Source of the DNA: Bacillus sp. B15-48
Lineage (GTDB): Bacteria; Bacillota; Bacilli; Bacillales; Cytobacillaceae
NCBI RefSeq assembly: GCF_016879755.1
Contig: NZ_WOFU01000004.1
Coordinates: 1 to 64,000, forward strand
Direction of reading: 5' to 3'
DNA: 64,000 bases
Shown here: positions 44,922 to 53,328 of the stretch, piece after piece
Position numbering within the stretch: the first letter of the stretch is position 1
Layout: each line of letters starts with the position of its first letter
The notes under the pieces: model-generated
What the model saw: the letters and a program-made list of their open reading frames with translations, nothing else
The model's database searches: none
What the model was told of the DNA's origin: nothing
Translations under genes and position numbers: made by a program

Positions 44922-45137
44922 GTGAAGCGGGATGAACTAGAACAATTAGGTGACGAGCTAAGGCAAATTGGTCATAAAAGGAGACAATTAGCTGAGCAAA
45001 TTTTCTCTGAAGTGCAAGAGGGTGACAATCAATCGTCGAAATCATTGTACGAAGAGCTAAGCCAAATTTCTGATAAAGCAATTGAAATTATGGTACGTCA
45101 GAAGGAAATGTTTGATCAGGAAGTTCAAAAATTATAA
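44922..45137 (+). CDS. Small coiled-coil protein of unknown function
   Basis: A 71-residue soluble protein, strongly helical with a heptad-like pattern ('DELEQLGDELRQIGHKRRQLAEQIFSE', about 4-30). Likely a coiled coil. GTG start with GGGGG upstream. It is alone between the cysI terminator and another terminator. No family recognised. Confidence 0.65.
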   Translation: MKRDELEQLGDELRQIGHKRRQLAEQIFSEVQEGDNQSSKSLYEELSQISDKAIEIMVRQKEMFDQEVQKL

Positions 45138-45173
45138 TAAAAAACTGGATTCAACAAGAGATTTTGACAGGCT

Positions 45174-45231
45174 CCCAATAAAGTGGACAGATGACGAATA
45201 AAAATCTGTTTATTTATTGGGGGTTTTTTTA
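45174..45231 (+). terminator. Terminator after the coiled-coil gene
   Basis: Outer arms CCCAATAAA / TTTATTGGG, with an inner CAGAT / ATCTG pair, are followed by a T-run. Confidence 0.8.
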
Positions 45232-45315
45232 ATTTTTTAAAAAGGAATTTCTATGTTTATGTCAAATTAATAGTTATGAAGTTATTAATATTATGAATGA
45301 TGAAAGGAGCTTTTG

Positions 45316-45864
45316 ATGTCAATTTATTCATTTAATGCGAAGTTATTAACCGGTGAAGAAATTGCTCTTGAAAATTACAAGGGTTTGACCACGTTAATTG
45401 TTAATACTGCAAGTAAATGTGGCTTAACTCCTCAATACGAAGGGCTTGAAAAGCTATACAAAAAATTTAAAAATGACAGCTTTTCCATTTTAGCTTTTCC
45501 TTGCAATCAATTCGGTGGACAAGAACCAGGTACGGAAGAGGAAATACAGCAATTTTGTTCTGTAAATTACAATGTTACGTTTTCTGTGTTTCAAAAAATT
45601 GATGTGAATGGAAAAAATGCACATCCGTTGTATCAATATTTGCGCGAACATTCGCCAGAAGAGTCTGAATTAGATGTGAATAGCAGATTATATAAGCATT
45701 TGATTACAAACTTTCCAAATGTTTTAAAGAGTAATGAAATTAAATGGAATTTCACAAAGTTTTTAATCAATAGCGAAGGGGAAATTGTAAAAAGATACGC
45801 TCCTACGACAAGCCCTGAAGAAATAGAGAAGGATATCGAAAGGTTAATACAAACTAAAGCATAG
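45316..45864 (+). CDS. bsaA: Glutathione/thiol peroxidase, BsaA-like
   Basis: About 182 residues of the glutathione-peroxidase fold. Catalytic Cys is in 'NTASKCGLTPQYEGLE' (about 29-44), followed by 'ILAFPCNQFGGQEPG' and the Trp in 'IKWNFTKFLIN'. Bacterial members with Cys (no selenocysteine) reduce peroxides, usually with thioredoxin. AAAGGAG lies before ATG 45316. It sits between two terminators. Confidence 0.93.
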   Translation: MSIYSFNAKLLTGEEIALENYKGLTTLIVNTASKCGLTPQYEGLEKLYKKFKNDSFSILAFPCNQFGGQEPGTEEEIQQFCSVNYNVTFSVFQKIDVNGKNAHPLYQYLREHSPEESELDVNSRLYKHLITNFPNVLKSNEIKWNFTKFLINSEGEIVKRYAPTTSPEEIEKDIERLIQTKA

Positions 45865-45895
45865 CTAAAATGGAAAATAACCTTTATGAGAAAGG

Positions 45896-45934
45896 AGGAT
45901 AAGGCATCCTATATGGTGCTTTATCCTTTTTTAT
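45896..45934 (+). terminator. Terminator after the peroxidase gene
   Basis: Arms AGGATAAGGCA / TGCTTTATCCT (one G-U) are followed by T6. Confidence 0.85.
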
Positions 45935-46005
45935 TGTCATTAGAATGAGTGTTTTTAAAAAGTTTATTTCTTGTTAAGAGTTGGAATTCCATAGGTAATG
46001 ATTTG

Positions 46006-46392
46006 TTAAACAGAGATGGTTTCGTTTTTATTTTTATTCATTTGCTGATTCAGTTCGCATTTTTCAATAAAAGAAGCCGTTATTTCATTAGCTGTTAACT
46101 TTTTATTTGGATATATTTCCTGCAATGCTTTCACAATTAATTTTCCGTATCCTTTGTCACGGTGAGAAGGATTAACGGATAAATGTTGCAATTTAAACTC
46201 ATGGTCCTCAAACTTAATCCCAACTACTCCAATGACACCTTCTTCCTCTTTCCAAAGAAAAAGCTGGGAGTTTTGATCGCTAACATATTCATTTATCGTT
46301 TTCAGAAGGTTTTGTAGGTTTTTTTCATTTGGATTAAATGATAATAATCCCATTGCTATTTTTTCATATTGTTTATTATAACGAATTAACAT
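46006..46392 (-). CDS. ribT: RibT-like GNAT acetyltransferase
   Basis: About 128 residues closely resembling RibT, a GNAT-fold protein usually encoded at the end of the riboflavin operon. The N-terminus 'MLIRYNKQYEKIAMGLLSFNPNEK' matches the B. subtilis protein as I remember it. The acetyl-CoA motif lies in 'VNPSHRDKGYGKLIVKALQ'. ATG 46392 has AAGGAGG upstream; the longer frame is not credible. No rib genes are nearby, so it is separated from its usual context. Its substrate is unknown. Confidence 0.85.
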   Translation of the reverse strand: MLIRYNKQYEKIAMGLLSFNPNEKNLQNLLKTINEYVSDQNSQLFLWKEEEGVIGVVGIKFEDHEFKLQHLSVNPSHRDKGYGKLIVKALQEIYPNKKLTANEITASFIEKCELNQQMNKNKNETISV

Positions 46393-46671
46393 GGAACAAT
46401 GCCTCCTTACGCCAGTGATGAAATGGCGGTAAAAATAATCCCCTCTGTATGATCCAATTGTTTGCCGATGTAAATATGTCCTTTTATATGTAACACGCTT
46501 TAGTTGTATATTCAACAATTATTAATGAAATTACATGTATTTGTAATAAAACGGAAAAACGGATTAACTAATTAAGTTTACATCATAACATACAATTTTT
46601 TCGATTTTGTAAAAGTTAAAGGACAATTATGTATCAAATGTCGCACACGTTTATATTGGTCAAAAGACAAA

Positions 46672-46695
46672 GAGGAAAGTGGGTTCACTTTCCTC
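46672..46695 (-). terminator. Terminator after the small gene at 46710
   Basis: A perfect 9-bp stem (GAGGAAAGT / ACTTTCCTC) with a 6-base loop lies 15 bases beyond the end of the minus-strand gene. TTTGTCTTTT follows in the transcript sense. Confidence 0.65.
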
Positions 46696-46709
46696 GAATG
46701 ACTGTCAAG

Positions 46710-46895
46710 TTATGAACGTTGGATAGTTGAAGATGAGAAATTCTTAATCATTTGTTGTAAGTTTCTTTGTCCTTCCCTTAATTTAATTGTTTCGTCAATG
46801 ATTTGCTGAAAACCTTCTAGCTCCTGATCCGAGGCATTTAATAATGACTTAGGAATTCCTTCGACGATTTGTTGTAGGGTTAAATCCATTGCCAT
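46710..46895 (-). CDS. Small helical protein of unknown function
   Basis: A 61-residue protein with a mostly helical pattern: 'LTLQQIVEGIPKSLLNASDQELEGFQQIIDETIKLREGQRN' (about 5-45). Likely a small soluble helical bundle. AAAGGTGG lies 9 bases before ATG. It stands alone; no family recognised. Confidence 0.65.
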   Translation of the reverse strand: MAMDLTLQQIVEGIPKSLLNASDQELEGFQQIIDETIKLREGQRNLQQMIKNFSSSTIQRS

Positions 46896-47172
46896 GGGTT
46901 ATAACCACCTTTCCCAATCTAATTATTCTTATACATCGCTTCGTCTAGTATATATATTTTTTGAAAAAACTTTGTTTTTCCTGCCAAATTGTAAAAAAAC
47001 TTCTCAACATTTATCCCCATTTTTTTGCACTGCTATAAAATTTATTACGACTTCCTTCGAATTTCGACAAAAATAGAGGGTGATTGTCTTGGTTATGGTG
47101 AGACAAACTACTTTTAAGGATAAATTCTTTCTTATTTTCACAAAATAATAGGAAAACGAAAGGAAATTGATA

Positions 47173-47556
47173 ATGAAACGAAAGTTAATTGGAGCGTTAA
47201 TCATTTTGTTAAGTCTTAATATATTTGCTGGGCAGTCAAGTGCAGAAGAAGTAAATAAGACCAATTTAGAAGCAGTAACGTTAAGTTTATTACACCCAAC
47301 TGTCGTGAAGGCATTAAAGAAGCATTATGGAGGAGTAACGCAATTTGAAAATGTGAGCTTAGTTAGTATTCATTCTAGACAATTACCTGCTGATTTAAAG
47401 GATGATTCAGCTTTTAAATCACCAGCATCAATTTTTGATATTACGCTTCTTCTAGAGACCATTTTAGGAGACGGCAAAAAGGAAAAGGTTAAGATTGTTC
47501 TTAGTAATGAATTTTCAAATGGGTATGATGTTGTGACTTTTGAGGTTATTAAATAA
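47173..47556 (+). CDS. Secreted DUF3888-like protein
   Basis: About 127 residues with a signal peptide (about 1-24, ending near GQSSAEE). The mature part 'ALTLSLLHPTVVKALKKHYGG'-like region and 'VLSNEFSNGYDVVTFEVIK' match my recollection of DUF3888, small exported proteins of Bacillus. AAAGG lies before ATG 47173. Function unknown. Confidence 0.72.
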   Translation: MKRKLIGALIILLSLNIFAGQSSAEEVNKTNLEAVTLSLLHPTVVKALKKHYGGVTQFENVSLVSIHSRQLPADLKDDSAFKSPASIFDITLLLETILGDGKKEKVKIVLSNEFSNGYDVVTFEVIK

Positions 47557-47583
47557 TTTGGTGGGGTATTTTTCCCCACCAAA
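47557..47583 (+). terminator. Hairpin after the DUF3888-like gene
   Basis: A 10-bp perfect stem (TTTGGTGGGG / CCCCACCAAA) overlaps the stop-codon region. There is no clear T-run, so its strength as a terminator is uncertain. Confidence 0.6.
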
Positions 47584-47631
47584 CTAATCATTCAATGTGT
47601 TAAAAGAATCTCCTTATTGAATACTCTTTGC

Positions 47632-47751
47632 CTAAATTAATGCCGGTATTTTCCAAATACGAACGAACCGAGAAGTTGCATTGCTAAGAATGAATACAAA
47701 TCGAATCGCCTTAATAAATAAGGTTGGAAATAAGCGAAAAAGAATATTCAA
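47632..47751 (-). CDS. Possible 39-codon hydrophobic peptide
   Basis: TTG 47751 follows GGTGGAGGG by a good distance. It encodes a 39-residue basic and hydrophobic peptide (MNILFRLFPTLFIKAIRF... with C-terminal IWKIPALI). An exact palindrome GTGTTAAATTTAACAC (47780-47795) lies just upstream. It may be a sporulation or signalling peptide, or chance. Low confidence. Confidence 0.3.
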   Translation of the reverse strand: MNILFRLFPTLFIKAIRFVFILSNATSRFVRIWKIPALI

Positions 47752-48003
47752 AATGATCCCTCCACCATTGAAATTAGTGTTAAATTTAACACTATCGTTA
47801 GTTTTTCCTGAGTGACAATAAATATTAAACATGCGCAATTATTTTAGTGGAAGTTTAAGACAATCCTTATTAAATTATTCACGAGAAGAGGTTGGAATGT
47901 GAAAGTCATTGCCGTATACTAATTAAAGTAAACGGACGTGGTGTAATGTATCCAAATAAATCTACACGAATAAACTTCATTAGATGATGGAAGGATGTTA
48001 AAT

Positions 48004-48861
48004 TTGATTGACTTACACAATTTTAATTGGGAAGCTTTACTTATTGACACAGGGATTCTGGCTTTTAAAGTAATCGGGATTTTTCTTGCGTATAGCATCG
48101 TAAAGAAGCTTGGTTTTAAGGTAGTCGAACAAACTTTCAGTAAATTGTTAATACGAAAAGAAATCTCTGAAGGCCGTGCTCTCACATTACAAAAATTAGC
48201 AGAAAATATATTTTCCTATGTTTTAATTTTTATTCTTGCAGCGTCTTTGTTTGGAATTTTCGGCTTACCTGTTGCTAGTTTAATTGCCGGAGCTGGGGTA
48301 ATCGGGTTAGCTATTGGTTTTGGTGCTCAAGGCCTCGTCAGTGATGTTGTGACTGGATTTTTTCTGCTTTTAGAAAAACAAATTGATGTCAATGACTATG
48401 TTACGGTTGGAAGCTTTGATGGGATTGTTGAATCAGTCGGGTTGCGGACAACGCAAATAAGAGGGTTTGACGGAACACTTAATTATATTCCTAACCGTGA
48501 TATTACGAGTGTAAGTAATCATTCTCGTGGAAACATGCGTGCCCTTGTCGATATTGGAATCTCATATAATGATGATATTGATCGTGCAATAGAAGTAACG
48601 CAGAGAGTGTGTGATCAAATAGCAGCGGAAAATTCAGTAATTGCAGAAGGACCTAATGTCGTAGGTGTACAAGCGTTAGGGACATCTGAAGTCGTATTAC
48701 GGGTGATTGCGAAAACAGAAAATGGTGAACAGTGGGCAATTGAACGTAGGTTACGGAAGGCAATTAAAGAGGCGTTTGATGCAAATGGGATTGAGATTCC
48801 ATTTCCTCATCAAGTACTCATCCAAAAAAACGATAGTAGTCAGGAAAAATTATTAGGATAG
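48004..48861 (+). CDS. mscS: MscS-family mechanosensitive channel
   Basis: About 285 residues with three N-terminal membrane segments. The third carries the pore-lining Gly/Ala pattern 'VASLIAGAGVIGLAIGFGAQGLVSDVVTGFF', typical of MscS. The beta domain ('IDVNDYVTVGSFDGIVESVGLRTTQIRGFDGTLNYIPN') and a cytoplasmic alpha/beta domain follow. Such channels release solutes on hypo-osmotic shock. TTG 48004 is preferred because GGAAGG is 9 bases upstream; ATG 47995 abuts that site directly. Confidence 0.9.
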   Translation: MIDLHNFNWEALLIDTGILAFKVIGIFLAYSIVKKLGFKVVEQTFSKLLIRKEISEGRALTLQKLAENIFSYVLIFILAASLFGIFGLPVASLIAGAGVIGLAIGFGAQGLVSDVVTGFFLLLEKQIDVNDYVTVGSFDGIVESVGLRTTQIRGFDGTLNYIPNRDITSVSNHSRGNMRALVDIGISYNDDIDRAIEVTQRVCDQIAAENSVIAEGPNVVGVQALGTSEVVLRVIAKTENGEQWAIERRLRKAIKEAFDANGIEIPFPHQVLIQKNDSSQEKLLG

Positions 48862-48862
48862 A

Positions 48863-48899
48863 AAAAGAGCGTCCATTAAAATTTTAATGGACGCTTTTT
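48863..48899. terminator. Bidirectional terminator between mscS and the MATE gene
   Basis: A 13-bp perfect stem (GCGTCCATTAAAA and complement), flanked by A-run and T-run, serves both convergent genes. Confidence 0.9.
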
Positions 48900-48943
48900 G
48901 AGTAATCACAGTTTCTAACCTGCTGTATATTAATTTGAGTAAG

Positions 48944-50314
48944 TTATTTAGCTTGAAGGTTTTCCTTCTCAACAATTGCTTTCTGGACAGTACGTAAACG
49001 CAGTAAAAATCCGATCGCCGCAAATGTGAGACCGAAAGAAATTCCAATCCAGAAACCGAAAGGCCCTAATTTGGTGAAGGCAGCAAGAGAGTATCCAATT
49101 GGAATCCCAATGATCCAGTAAGCGACAAAGGTAATAATAAAAGGAAGTTTCACGTCTTTGTAGCCGCGAAGAACACCTTGTAGTCCTGCTTGAGTTGCAT
49201 CAGATAATTGATAAAAAATCGCTATTAGGAATATTTGTGATGCTAACAGAATCACCTCTTGATCGTTCGTAAAAAGGGAAGCAATAGACTCGCGGAAAAA
49301 ATAAAGAAATATGGAACCAATCATTAAAAAAACGATTCCACCTAATACGCCAATATAGCTATATTTTTTCGCAGCCTCATATTTCCTCCCGCCAATTGAA
49401 AAGCCAACAACAATCGTTAATGCCATTGATATACTTAAAGGAATCATAAACATAAGGGATGTAAAGCTAAGAACAATCTGGTTTGCAGCAATTGTAACGG
49501 TTGAAAACATCATCCCAATAAATAAAGTAACTACTGAAAAAATACTCGCTTCAAAAAAAATAGACAACCCAATGGGTACTCCTATGCCTAACTGCTCTTT
49601 CCATGCCTTCCAGGAAGGTTTGACCCATTTAGAAAATAAGTGATATTTTTTAATCACCTCTAACCGAAAGGTCATAAAAATACTAAATCCTAGAATGATC
49701 CAATATGTTAACGCTGTTGCATATCCAGCGCCAATTCCGCCTAAAGCTGGGAAACCAAAGTTCCCGAAAATTAACCCGTAATTTAACAAAATGTTAAATG
49801 GAACCGCCAATACGGTTATAAACATGGTAATTCGCGTAAATCCTTGGCCATCAAAAAAGTATCGTAGTACGTTTGCTAGAAATAAAGGAATAATTCCAAT
49901 CGATAAACCTACTAAATAATGGAAAGCAATGTAGTGAACATTTGTATCAAGGTTCATTACATTCAAAATCGGGTCTAAAATAAAGCTTCCAATAACAATG
50001 ACTAACAATGCAAGGATGATGGATAGGTAAAACGATTGAGTAATTGAATAATGAATTTTATGATGTTCTTTTCTTCCTAAAAGCTGTGCAACAATCGGTG
50101 TCACAGCTAGTAAAATCCCGTTAATACCAGTGAAAATAGGCATCCATAGACTTGATCCGATGGCCACGCCTGCTAAATCATTCGTACCGACACGTCCTGA
50201 CATCATCGTATCCACTAAATTCATTGCATATAAGCTAAGTTGAGTAACCATAATAGGCCACAATATCGAAAGAAACAAAGTTAGCTTCTTTTTCGTAGTA
50301 TCTGCATGGTACAT
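48944..50314 (-). CDS. MATE-family efflux transporter (NorM-like)
   Basis: A 456-residue exporter with 12 membrane segments in two MATE halves. Typical features are 'WPIMVTQLSLYAMNLVDTMMSGRVGTNDLAGVAIGSSLW' at the start and the matching second half near 'PIGLSIFFEASIFSVVTLFIG'. MATE proteins expel cationic drugs in exchange for Na+ or H+. AGGGAGCG precedes ATG. Substrate cannot be read from sequence. Confidence 0.92.
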   Translation of the reverse strand: MYHADTTKKKLTLFLSILWPIMVTQLSLYAMNLVDTMMSGRVGTNDLAGVAIGSSLWMPIFTGINGILLAVTPIVAQLLGRKEHHKIHYSITQSFYLSIILALLVIVIGSFILDPILNVMNLDTNVHYIAFHYLVGLSIGIIPLFLANVLRYFFDGQGFTRITMFITVLAVPFNILLNYGLIFGNFGFPALGGIGAGYATALTYWIILGFSIFMTFRLEVIKKYHLFSKWVKPSWKAWKEQLGIGVPIGLSIFFEASIFSVVTLFIGMMFSTVTIAANQIVLSFTSLMFMIPLSISMALTIVVGFSIGGRKYEAAKKYSYIGVLGGIVFLMIGSIFLYFFRESIASLFTNDQEVILLASQIFLIAIFYQLSDATQAGLQGVLRGYKDVKLPFIITFVAYWIIGIPIGYSLAAFTKLGPFGFWIGISFGLTFAAIGFLLRLRTVQKAIVEKENLQAK

Positions 50315-50412
50315 ATAATGCGCTCCCTAGGCTGTTCTAATTATATCGTTATAGTAAATGATAATACTTTATCATAAAAACAGAAAGGTGGAAAGAAATA
50401 TAAGCGAGGGGG

Positions 50413-51000
50413 CTACCGGTTTATCCATCTATAAAAAAAATAACTGAAGAGTAAAAAGACGGAATAGCCGAAAAAAGAATAAATATGTTTCCATGAATCA
50501 TTATGTACAAAAAGCCCGAATGATTCAGCAATTCTTTCGAAAATAGACATGAATAGTCCTAATAAAAAAATTAGAATCATTCTGTTTTGGAATGAAAGCT
50601 GCTCCATTATCACAAGGAAAACGGCTATAAGGATAGGGAGACCTACTAATGTAAATGCGATATTTATGGGTGAAAATTGATGACAAGGGTCTTACAGGGA
50701 AGGCGTAAAACCCTTGTCCCACTAAAATTAAATCTAAATAGGTACCAACTAATGCTGCAAGGAGCAATGTTGGCAGCAATCTTTTAATCCAGTAATGAAA
50801 TTTCGGGATCCTGTATGTGGATTTTTATTTGCCCAATCCTCAATCTGTTTCCGGAAGAGTTGATCCCCAAAAAGGAGGGCATACAAACGTTTTCCAAGAA
50901 GAATGCGTTCATGTAAACTTTCAAAATGATGCAGTGTTTCACCAACAAGCTTCGTTCTCCCGTCCTTTATATAGGGGAATAAAATATGGTTCATTGCTAA
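50413..51000 (-). pseudogene. Decayed locus: DUF2515-like fragment running into a frameshifted CBO0543-like membrane protein
   Basis: Three minus-strand frames carry coding-like pieces. The first (about 51000-50749) ends with 'GKRLYALLFGDQLFRKQIEDWANKNPHTGSR', which resembles the C-terminus of DUF2515/YppC proteins. From about 50810 another frame reads 'KFHYWIKRLLPTLLLAALVGTYLDL' and 'VGQGFYAFPVRPLSSIF', then shifts near 50675 to 'PINIAFTLVGLPILIAVF' and on to 50413. The two last pieces join well as a CBO0543-type membrane protein. No single start gives a full protein, so at least one frameshift is present, or two partial genes overlap. Family names are from memory. Confidence 0.65.
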
Positions 51001-51071
51001 TAATTCCTGTAATTTAAACTCTAATGAGCTGAGAACATGTTTTTTATAATATAGAAAGTAGATATTATTAG

Positions 51072-51115
51072 AATATTCATTAAAATTATATTATAATATT
51101 TTTGTAATGAATATT
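51072..51115 (+). promoter_or_regulatory. Candidate trpB promoter flanked by an inverted repeat
   Basis: Perfect 10-bp arms AATATTCATT (51072-51081) and AATGAATATT (51106-51115) flank 24 bases that contain TATAAT (51092-51097). A dyad around the -10 element suggests a repressor operator. The -35 is weak. No tryptophan T-box or TRAP-like repeats are seen. Confidence 0.5.
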
Positions 51116-51141
51116 TTAGATGAGAAGGAGTCGAGCTGAGA

Positions 51142-52311
51142 ATGTCAAGTTTGAAAGAGGAGAAAAAAGGGTATTTTGGTGAGTTTGGTGGAAGTTTTGT
51201 TCCGGAAAACCTCCAAGTTGTGATGAATCAATTGGAGGAACAATTTGAAACATATAAAGATGATCCAGAATTTCAAGAAGAATACAAATTTTATTTAAGG
51301 GAGTATGTGGGAAGAGAAAATCCGCTCACATTTGCTAAAAATTTAACTGACCAACTTGGTGGGGCGAAAATATATTTAAAAAGAGAAGATCTTAATCATA
51401 CAGGTTCACATAAAATTAACAATGTTTTAGGGCAGATTTTATTGGCGAAAAGAATGGGTGTTAAAAGGATTATTGCAGAAACAGGAGCTGGGCAGCACGG
51501 CGTTGCTACTGCAACTGTCTGCGCAATGTTTGGAATGGAATGTGTCATTTATATGGGGAAAGTCGATACAGAACGCCAGGCCCTCAATGTATTCCGAATG
51601 GAATTACTCGGTGCAAAGGTCGTTGCTGTTGACGAAGGGCAAGGACGGCTTAAGGATGCTGTTGATGCTGCTTTAAACGACCTCATTCAAAACTATGAAA
51701 ATACCTTTTATTTATTAGGCTCAGCAGTGGGGCCGCATCCGTATCCATCAATTGTTAAACATTTCCAGTCTGTAATTAGTGAAGAATCAAAACGACAAAT
51801 ATTAGAAAAAGAGGGAAGACTTCCCACAGCGGTTATTGCTTGTACTGGTGGCGGAAGCAATGCAATCGGTGCGTTTGCTCATTATATTAATGAGCCTGAT
51901 GTCCGTTTGATTGGAGTGGAGCCAGCTGAAGCGGCAACGATGTCAGAAGGTGTACCCGCTGTCATTCATGGTTTCAAATGCTTAACATTATTGGATGAAG
52001 AAGGAAATCCGAAGCCGACGTATTCAATTGCAGCTGGTTTGGATTATCCTGGTGTAGGTCCAGAACACAGTCACTTGAAGGTAAGTGGAAGAGCGGAGTA
52101 TGTAAAAGCAACTGGGAAAGAGGCATTGGAAGCTTTTCAATTGCTTTCTCGAACGGAAGGAATTATTCCAGCTCTTGAAAGTTCCCACGCTGTTGCTCAT
52201 GCAGTGAAGTTGGCCAAAGAGCTCTCACAAGATGATTTGATTATTGTAAATGTATCTGGCCGTGGGGACAAAGATGTTGAGCAAGTATTTAAGATGATAA
52301 AAGGACAATAG
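51142..52311 (+). CDS. trpB: Stand-alone tryptophan synthase beta subunit
   Basis: A 389-residue TrpB of the standard (TrpB1-like) type. PLP Lys is in '[12 protein letters not shown]' (about 88-99), with '[12 protein letters not shown]' and the phosphate-binding '[12 protein letters not shown]'. It condenses indole with serine to tryptophan. No trpA or other trp genes are near, so it may use free indole or act as a second copy. GAGAAGGAG precedes ATG. Confidence 0.95.
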   Translation: MSSLKEEKKGYFGEFGGSFVPENLQVVMNQLEEQFETYKDDPEFQEEYKFYLREYVGRENPLTFAKNLTDQLGGAKIYLKREDLNHTGSHKINNVLGQILLAKRMGVKRIIAETGAGQHGVATATVCAMFGMECVIYMGKVDTERQALNVFRMELLGAKVVAVDEGQGRLKDAVDAALNDLIQNYENTFYLLGSAVGPHPYPSIVKHFQSVISEESKRQILEKEGRLPTAVIACTGGGSNAIGAFAHYINEPDVRLIGVEPAEAATMSEGVPAVIHGFKCLTLLDEEGNPKPTYSIAAGLDYPGVGPEHSHLKVSGRAEYVKATGKEALEAFQLLSRTEGIIPALESSHAVAHAVKLAKELSQDDLIIVNVSGRGDKDVEQVFKMIKGQ

Positions 52312-52404
52312 GTTTTTTACGAGCGAAGCAATTGATGAACACTTCTGATTCACGTTTTAAAGAACGAGCAACTCGTAGCCAATCACAATCAAGATAAAGG
52401 CAAT

Positions 52405-52447
52405 AAAAAAACGTAGAGAGAACCGAAATTCTTTCTACGTTTTTTTT
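52405..52447. terminator. Bidirectional terminator after trpB
   Basis: AAAAAAACGTAGAGAG and CTTTCTACGTTTTTTT pair around a short loop. It lies between convergent trpB and the gene at 52435, whose last codons overlap it. Confidence 0.88.
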
Positions 52448-53214
52448 AATTTTGAAGGGTTATTTACTTTATACAGCACTTGTTCAGTTACAATAAACTC
52501 TTCATCAATTTCTTTTCCTTTTGCTAATTTCTTTTTAACGATTTTTCCGTCAAATTCTAGCTGATCCCCGGTAGAAAGTTCGAATTTTTTTAATGTTTTG
52601 GAATGGGCGCACCACGCAAGTCCAATTTCGATAGGGTTCTCTTGCTCAATCATAACGTTCTCTAAAACAATTACTTCATCATTACTTTCATTAAAATGAT
52701 TCCAAGTTAAAGCAAATTGTTTCACTGTAGCAGTAAAATGTACTTTGTCTTCAGGTAATTCTAGCTTTGCGGTCTTTTCATTCTTTTTTTTAGTTGATTT
52801 TTCTTGTACTGGTGGCTTTATTGTTTTTTCTTCGTTCATCATCATTGTCTGTTTTTTGGTCGTTGTCTGTGATGCATGATTAACAGTTGTGTTCGTGATA
52901 GAGACCTTTCCGAAGTTTGAGGATTGCATTTCCTTTAAAAATGCAGGATGTATGCAGCTGAGATTTCCATCTTGAAATTCAATAATGATAGTATTGAAAT
53001 CGTCGGTTTCCCCGTATTCTTGATAACCTATAATAGAAACTGATCGCTGGTGATCCTTATCTTTATACCAGAATTGTTTTTTTGTGGTAGAGAATCCCCA
53101 TGCTTTTACTTTTTCATTATAATGATGATCATCTGCAAATGTTTCATAATTTCCGACTGGGGGAATATAAATTGTTCGATTTAAATCTTCTATATGTGGC
53201 AGGTTAATCGCCAT
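52435..53214 (-). CDS. Protein of unknown function with two regions joined by a Lys-rich linker
   Basis: About 259 residues, soluble. Residues 1-115 contain aromatic-rich strands ('TIYIPPVGNYETFADDHHYNEKVKAWGFSTTKKQFWYKDKDHQRS'). Residues 116-160 are a Thr/Lys/Glu-rich linker, and residues 160-259 form a second region with 'NHFNESNDEVIVLENVMIEQENPIEIGLAWCAHS'. ATG 53214 has AAAGGAAGTG upstream. No family recognised, and neighbours give no hint. The bipartite layout might reflect a binding module plus a stress or phage-derived domain, but I cannot say. Confidence 0.75.
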   Translation of the reverse strand: MAINLPHIEDLNRTIYIPPVGNYETFADDHHYNEKVKAWGFSTTKKQFWYKDKDHQRSVSIIGYQEYGETDDFNTIIIEFQDGNLSCIHPAFLKEMQSSNFGKVSITNTTVNHASQTTTKKQTMMMNEEKTIKPPVQEKSTKKKNEKTAKLELPEDKVHFTATVKQFALTWNHFNESNDEVIVLENVMIEQENPIEIGLAWCAHSKTLKKFELSTGDQLEFDGKIVKKKLAKGKEIDEEFIVTEQVLYKVNNPSKLKKT

Positions 53215-53328
53215 ACATTCACTTCCTTTCTCAAACATTTTACCGAACAAATCTTTATATTTGAAGGTTTTAGTAATTATTGCTTAGAATATACTCATTA
53301 ATAATTAAGAAATTAAAGGAGTTTTTAG

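Noticed and set aside
44827-45081. 84-codon minus-strand frame opposite the coiled-coil gene
   Set aside because: The plus-strand gene has a start and binding site and a helical pattern; the minus frame has neither.
51000-51141. T-box or TRAP regulation of trpB
   Set aside because: No T-box sequence, specifier loop or series of spaced GAG/TAG triplets was seen in the leader.
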